DNA of 9,308 nt. It comes from Planctomycetaceae bacterium (GTDB lineage Bacteria; Planctomycetota; Planctomycetia; Planctomycetales; Planctomycetaceae). Under the pieces are notes generated by a model that saw only the letters and a program-made list of their open reading frames with translations, had not been told where the DNA came from and searched no databases. The stretch is taken from the NCBI GenBank assembly GCA_027080405.1, contig JALWSL010000039.1, forward strand, positions 1 through 9,308, written 5' to 3'. Position 1 is the first letter of the stretch; the number at the start of each line of letters is the position of its first letter. A program made the position numbers and the translations under genes. Below are positions 6,731-9,308 of this stretch, piece by piece.

Positions 6731-7419
6731 ACATTACCCCGAAAGCGATATCCCACACCGCGCACCGTTTCGATCATGCTGCGAAGCGCTCCCAGTTTTT
6801 TTCGCAGAGACTGAATATGCACATCGATGTTTCTCTCGTAAACAAAAGCATCTTCGCCGATCACCCGGCTTAACAGATGACTGCGGGAAAAGACCCGACC
6901 AGCATTGGTCGCCAGAAAGTGAAGCAGTTTGAATTCCGTCGCCGTGAAGGCGACCGGTTGGCCAGAAATGGAGACTTCGTGTCGGGAGACATCAATCACC
7001 AGGTTCCTGAAAACAACCCGGTCACGCCCGTTCTGATCCTGTTCCAGTTTGCCCCGTCTCAGTACCGCCTTGATTCTCGCCAGCAGCTCTTTCGGACTGA
7101 ACGGTTTGGAAAGATAATCGTCCGCTCCCAATCCCAGACCCAGTACAATATCGCTTTCTTCTCCCTTGGCCGTGACCATAATAATGGGAATGTTCGAGGT
7201 GGCTTCGTCGTTTCTCAATGATTTACAAACTTCCAGCCCATCCAGCTTGGGGATCATCAGATCAAGCAGAACCAGATCAGGGAGAGTCTGGCGGATCAAA
7301 TGAACGGCCGCTTCACCGTCCAGGGCCGTCTCTACTTCGAATCCATCCCGGCTCAGATTGTGGGCAATCAATTCCCGTATGTCGATTTCATCTTCAACAA
7401 CGACAATTTTTCTGTTCAT
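6727..7419 (-). CDS. phoB: PhoB/PhoP-type response regulator (OmpR family)
   Basis: A 230-residue transcription factor, the normal length for the OmpR/PhoB family. Receiver domain (1-120): acidic pocket E9-D10, phospho-acceptor D53 in LLDLMIP, T83 in VTAK and K105 in LSKPFSP, all present. A short linker leads to a C-terminal winged helix-turn-helix (about 134-230), with the recognition helix in ERNIDVHIQSLRKKLG (195-210) and the wing in TVRGVGYRF. It is expected to bind tandem 11-bp direct repeats when phosphorylated by the adjacent kinase. The ATG at 7419 has GAGG (7427-7430) seven bases upstream. Its stop overlaps the start of the kinase gene by four bases, so the two are translationally coupled. 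The phosphate-response assignment is by family; related pairs (WalRK, ResDE) look similar. Confidence 0.92.
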   Translation of the reverse strand: MNRKIVVVEDEIDIRELIAHNLSRDGFEVETALDGEAAVHLIRQTLPDLVLLDLMIPKLDGLEVCKSLRNDEATSNIPIIMVTAKGEESDIVLGLGLGADDYLSKPFSPKELLARIKAVLRRGKLEQDQNGRDRVVFRNLVIDVSRHEVSISGQPVAFTATEFKLLHFLATNAGRVFSRSHLLSRVIGEDAFVYERNIDVHIQSLRKKLGALRSMIETVRGVGYRFRGNV

Positions 7420-7571
7420 TCCATCGCCTCATTCAATAGATGCCATCAGGTGTCATCGCAGCGCGAACGAGTTGTTTGTACTGCCAACAGTAAAAAGTTT
7501 ACGAACGACTCCACAGTTCGGAACAATATCTGCCTGGTGATGGCCATCAAAACAGACCAGTCGTGCCGGGA

Positions 7572-7599
7572 ATTACAATGGCCAATTATTCTGTCACAA
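7572..7599 (-). promoter_or_regulatory. Candidate promoter of the two-component operon
   Basis: Read on the - strand: TTGTGA (7599-7594), a 16-base spacer, then TGTAAT (7577-7572). The -10 box matches TATAAT at five of six positions and the -35 box matches TTGACA at four of six. Transcription would start near 7565, giving a leader of about 145 bases. The -35 box lies within a Pho-box-like repeat, which would suit autoregulation. Confidence 0.35.
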
Positions 7600-7612
7600 T
7601 TCTGCGATTTCA
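7591..7612 (+). promoter_or_regulatory. Pho-box-like tandem 11-bp repeat
   Basis: CTGTCAC-AATT followed by CTGCGAT-TTCA: two 11-base units, each a 7-base half-site plus a 4-base AT-rich part, as in the E. coli Pho box (CTGTCAT plus four A/T, twice). The first half-site matches six of seven bases and the second five of seven. The repeat faces away from the regulator gene, which weakens an activating role. It overlaps the candidate -35 box. Confidence 0.3.
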
Positions 7613-7775
7613 GCAGGAATCAGATTCATCACCAGTACCAGTAAGCTCTCACGCATGGTATTTCAGTCACATCGGGGAACGACCGGCAATCTAATGGTCT
7701 TATATTAGGATTTTGTTAAGAACGCCCTCTGCGCCGAATTCACTGATCGCCGTTTTGCAAGCACCAAGGTTCCTG

Positions 7776-8846
7776 TCATTGGTCGTCCCGCTCCTGCTCG
7801 GGATCGGCGTCGGTATCGGTTGACCACATTTTTTCCAGTTCGATCAGCCTGTCGGTCTCTCCCAGTTTCTGCAAGAGGTTGTGCAGTTGTCCGTAAGCGG
7901 GAGAGTAATTGGTGCAGTCCTGCAGGGCGAGTTCAAAAGTATCAGCTGCTTTTTCCAGATTTCCCTGTGCCAACAAGGCCATTCCCAGGTTGTATTTCAC
8001 TCCGGCTGAAACGGGAACGTTCTCGAGAATAGATCGGTAACTTTCGAGTGCCCCCGCCAGATCGCCTTTACGGGCTTTGATATTTCCGGTATCGAGCCCC
8101 TTGAATGGTCCCCCAACCGAAGAGCCGCCGTAAGAGCGAACCAATTGCCAGATCGCCGTTGGCACACCGAGCACAAAGATCAGATTCCCAAAAAACATTT
8201 TCCAGGCTTCCCCCCTCATACAGGGAGGACAACGCCAGGTAGGCCGGGAAAAAAATCCGTAGACAACAAGCAGAAAATAGAAATAGAAGATGGTGAATTT
8301 CTGCGGTTTGGTGTACATGCCACACTCTTCGCAGATGCGCAGTTCACGTTCCTGCGGAATCGGCTCTGCTGCCGGATCTATGGTTGAAAGTGAATCGCAA
8401 AAGTGACAATACAACTGGGGCGATTCGGGCATGTCGCTCAGAATGAGCGTCGCCGTACAACGCGGGCATTTTTCCTGTCTGAACGTGTGCCCCAGTCCTT
8501 TTGATTCGAGATCTTCGCGATGCTGTTGGGCCCAGGCTGCGCTGCGAGCCAGATCAATCCTCTTTTTGAGTGTCTCGGCCATTCTTTTTGAGGTCAGTTT
8601 TATCAGCAGCGTGACAAACTCCTGCTGCTCATCAGCTGCAAGCGCCGTGATAGCCATGATGCTATCTCGCACGACCGATTCAACAATCACAACCACGGGA
8701 ATATCGCTCTGTTCGAGCGTTAGCGTCTCTCCCTCGAATCGCCCTTTCTTCCGCATCATCGAAGTCGGCTGACCATTCTCGTTCAGCCAATGGAACTTGA
8801 AAAGAACAGGTTGCAGTGAGTGATTATCCATCTCGATTGTTTCCAT
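7776..8846 (-). CDS. Membrane protein with two zinc-ribbon Cys quartets and C-terminal TPRs
   Basis: A 356-residue protein I cannot assign to a named family. N-terminal part (about 10-100): strand-rich, including GRFEGETLTLEQSDIP and VVVIVESVV, then a basic helix (KRMAETLKKR). First Cys quartet: CPRC (127-130) and CHFC (147-150). Second: C172-x2-C175 and CPPC (206-209). A hydrophobic segment lies between the two pairs of the second quartet (about 184-199, FTIFYFYFLLVVYGFF), and a second hydrophobic segment follows (about 216-236). C-terminus: at least two TPR-like helical pairs (about 254-318; GDLAGALESYRSILENVP, AGVKYNLGMALLAQGNLEKA), then an acidic tail. The TPRs suggest protein binding on the cytoplasmic side. 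The ATG at 8846 lacks a strong ribosome binding site; an ATG at 8831 is possible. A small zinc-ribbon membrane gene lies 117 bases upstream on the same strand. Confidence 0.85.
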   Translation of the reverse strand: METIEMDNHSLQPVLFKFHWLNENGQPTSMMRKKGRFEGETLTLEQSDIPVVVIVESVVRDSIMAITALAADEQQEFVTLLIKLTSKRMAETLKKRIDLARSAAWAQQHREDLESKGLGHTFRQEKCPRCTATLILSDMPESPQLYCHFCDSLSTIDPAAEPIPQERELRICEECGMYTKPQKFTIFYFYFLLVVYGFFSRPTWRCPPCMRGEAWKMFFGNLIFVLGVPTAIWQLVRSYGGSSVGGPFKGLDTGNIKARKGDLAGALESYRSILENVPVSAGVKYNLGMALLAQGNLEKAADTFELALQDCTNYSPAYGQLHNLLQKLGETDRLIELEKMWSTDTDADPEQERDDQ

Positions 8847-8949
8847 AAACAGGCCGATTCAACCCTTGCTGTATTGTAATGCCGTCACGCGATGAATCCG
8901 ACCTACAGTCCGCTATTATTTTACAGGGAAGAAAATTGCCTCGCCATTG

Positions 8950-8984
8950 TTTTCGCTGAATCTTTACAACATCATCAGCGAAAA
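8950..8984. repeat. 10-bp perfect inverted repeat across the stop of the small zinc-ribbon gene
   Basis: TTTTCGCTGA (8950-8959) is the exact reverse complement of TCAGCGAAAA (8975-8984), with a 15-base loop that contains the TAA stop (8964-8966, - strand). On the - strand the second arm is followed by AAAACAA-type sequence rather than T's, so it is not a standard terminator of that gene. Confidence 0.65.
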
Positions 8985-9218
8985 AATAACGGCCATTACC
9001 CCTGCTACCGCCAGAAAGACCCAAAAGGGAGCCCATTCATCGAGTGCACCGCCGAACGTCCACCAGCCGCGTCCGTTACTCCCTCGTGCACCGAAATAGA
9101 TATAATCGCCGCAATATGGACAAGCCTCGGCGTCTTCGTAAATATCGGCTCCACATTCCGGGCACGGAATCGTATCGGTTACGTCTTCATCATCGCCGTC
9201 ATCTCGGCCATCATCGCC
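8964..9218 (-). CDS. Small zinc-ribbon membrane protein, 5' end missing or disrupted
   Basis: A frame of about 84 codons: an Asp/Glu-rich start ([16 protein letters not shown]), then CPECG-x9-CPYCG, a classic double-CxxC zinc ribbon, a Gly/Trp linker ([14 protein letters not shown]), and a C-terminal hydrophobic helix ([20 protein letters not shown]) that should anchor it in the membrane. The order acidic tail, zinc ribbon, single helix is one I associate with small planctomycete proteins, but I cannot name a family. The frame stays open to the right edge of the window yet contains no ATG, GTG or TTG upstream of the zinc ribbon, so the true start is not visible. Sequence beyond about 9190 instead reads as a permease on the other strand, so the 5' end is probably lost at a join. 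It lies 117 bases before the larger zinc-ribbon/TPR gene and may share its transcript. Confidence 0.65.
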   Translation of the reverse strand, partial: GDDGRDDGDDEDVTDTIPCPECGADIYEDAEACPYCGDYIYFGARGSNGRGWWTFGGALDEWAPFWVFLAVAGVMAVIFSLMML

Positions 9219-9308
9219 GCGCTGCTCGGCTATTACGTCTCTTTTGTGATGGCGCTGCCCACCGGGCCGTGCATGGTGGCGGTGCTCTTGGTCATGCTCG
9301 CGCCCGCC
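9186..9308 (+). pseudogene. Fragment of an ABC-3 (ZnuB/MntB-type) metal transporter permease
   Basis: An open frame of 41 codons running to the window edge, with two hydrophobic helices: [20 protein letters not shown], then a loop MALPTGPCM, then [11 protein letters not shown]. The pattern helix-LGYYVSF-x-PTGP-helix is what I know from the C-terminal end of ABC-3 metal-ion permeases, where LGxYxSY..DxPxGP is typical. No start codon lies upstream and the sequence before 9186 does not continue the permease; it codes for the zinc-ribbon protein on the other strand. The fragment is clearly richer in G+C than the rest of the window. It is therefore a permease piece without its 5' part, joined here by misassembly or rearrangement. 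Its 3' end is outside the window. Confidence 0.5.

Larger units (their letters stand above)
7420..7775 (-). other. Intergenic region upstream of the two-component operon
   Basis: A 356-base region between the TPR/zinc-ribbon gene and the response-regulator gene, both on this strand. It holds no credible gene. It contains a promoter candidate (7572-7599), a Pho-box-like 11-bp repeat (7591-7612) and an AT-rich inverted repeat at 7688-7713: an 8-bp stem with one bulged G and an 8-base loop, overlapping TTAACA-N5-CTAATA. No typical intrinsic terminator follows the upstream gene. Confidence 0.5.

Noticed and set aside
7688..7713. AT-rich inverted repeat as a terminator of the TPR/zinc-ribbon gene
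   Set aside because: The stem has little G+C, carries a bulge, and is not followed by a T run on the - strand; a regulatory role seemed as likely.
9020..9185. Extending the permease frame leftwards through the zinc-ribbon gene
   Set aside because: The frame is open, but its product does not resemble the part of ABC-3 permeases expected there, while the other strand gives an unmistakable zinc ribbon.

Overview
The window (about 51% GC over most of its length) looks like chromosomal DNA from a planctomycete, most likely of the Planctomycetaceae type. The best pointer is a HYExAFE-type protein, a family I know mainly from planctomycetes. A signal-peptide beta-barrel with a coiled coil and Cys-rich head, small membrane zinc-ribbon proteins and a mix of ATG and TTG starts fit the same picture. 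No rRNA, tRNA, CRISPR array, insertion sequence or phage gene is visible.

Left half, + strand: an FHA-domain protein (7-732); a HYExAFE protein whose residues fit a PD-(D/E)XK nuclease core (1015-1533); a 41-residue single-pass membrane microprotein with a good ribosome binding site (1627-1752); a FabF-like beta-ketoacyl-ACP synthase with a complete catalytic triad (1996-3195); a 534-base stretch with no convincing gene; and an outer-membrane beta-barrel protein (3730-4617) closed by a strong intrinsic terminator. These genes do not form an obvious single pathway.

Right half, - strand, read right to left: a small double-cysteine-pair zinc-ribbon membrane protein whose 5' end is damaged or missing (8964 to about 9218); a membrane protein with two zinc-binding cysteine quartets and C-terminal TPRs (7776-8846); and a PhoB/PhoR-type two-component pair whose genes overlap by four bases (7419 down to 4883). 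The regulator has a promoter candidate overlapping a Pho-box-like 11-bp repeat. The kinase converges on the barrel gene, and the strong terminator lies between them. A small candidate ORF overlaps the 3' end of the kinase gene.

The last ~120 bases are different. They are more GC-rich and read on the + strand as the C-terminal helices of an ABC-3 (ZnuB/MntB-type) metal permease, fused codon-for-codon antisense to the acidic N-terminal stretch of the zinc-ribbon gene. This looks like a chimeric join, in the assembly or in the genome, at an ATC/GAT-rich repeat near 9188-9219.

I did not find a clear undescribed multi-gene system. The most useful leads are the nuclease-like HYExAFE protein, the cysteine-rich head of the barrel protein, the two unusual zinc-ribbon membrane proteins and the join at the right edge.
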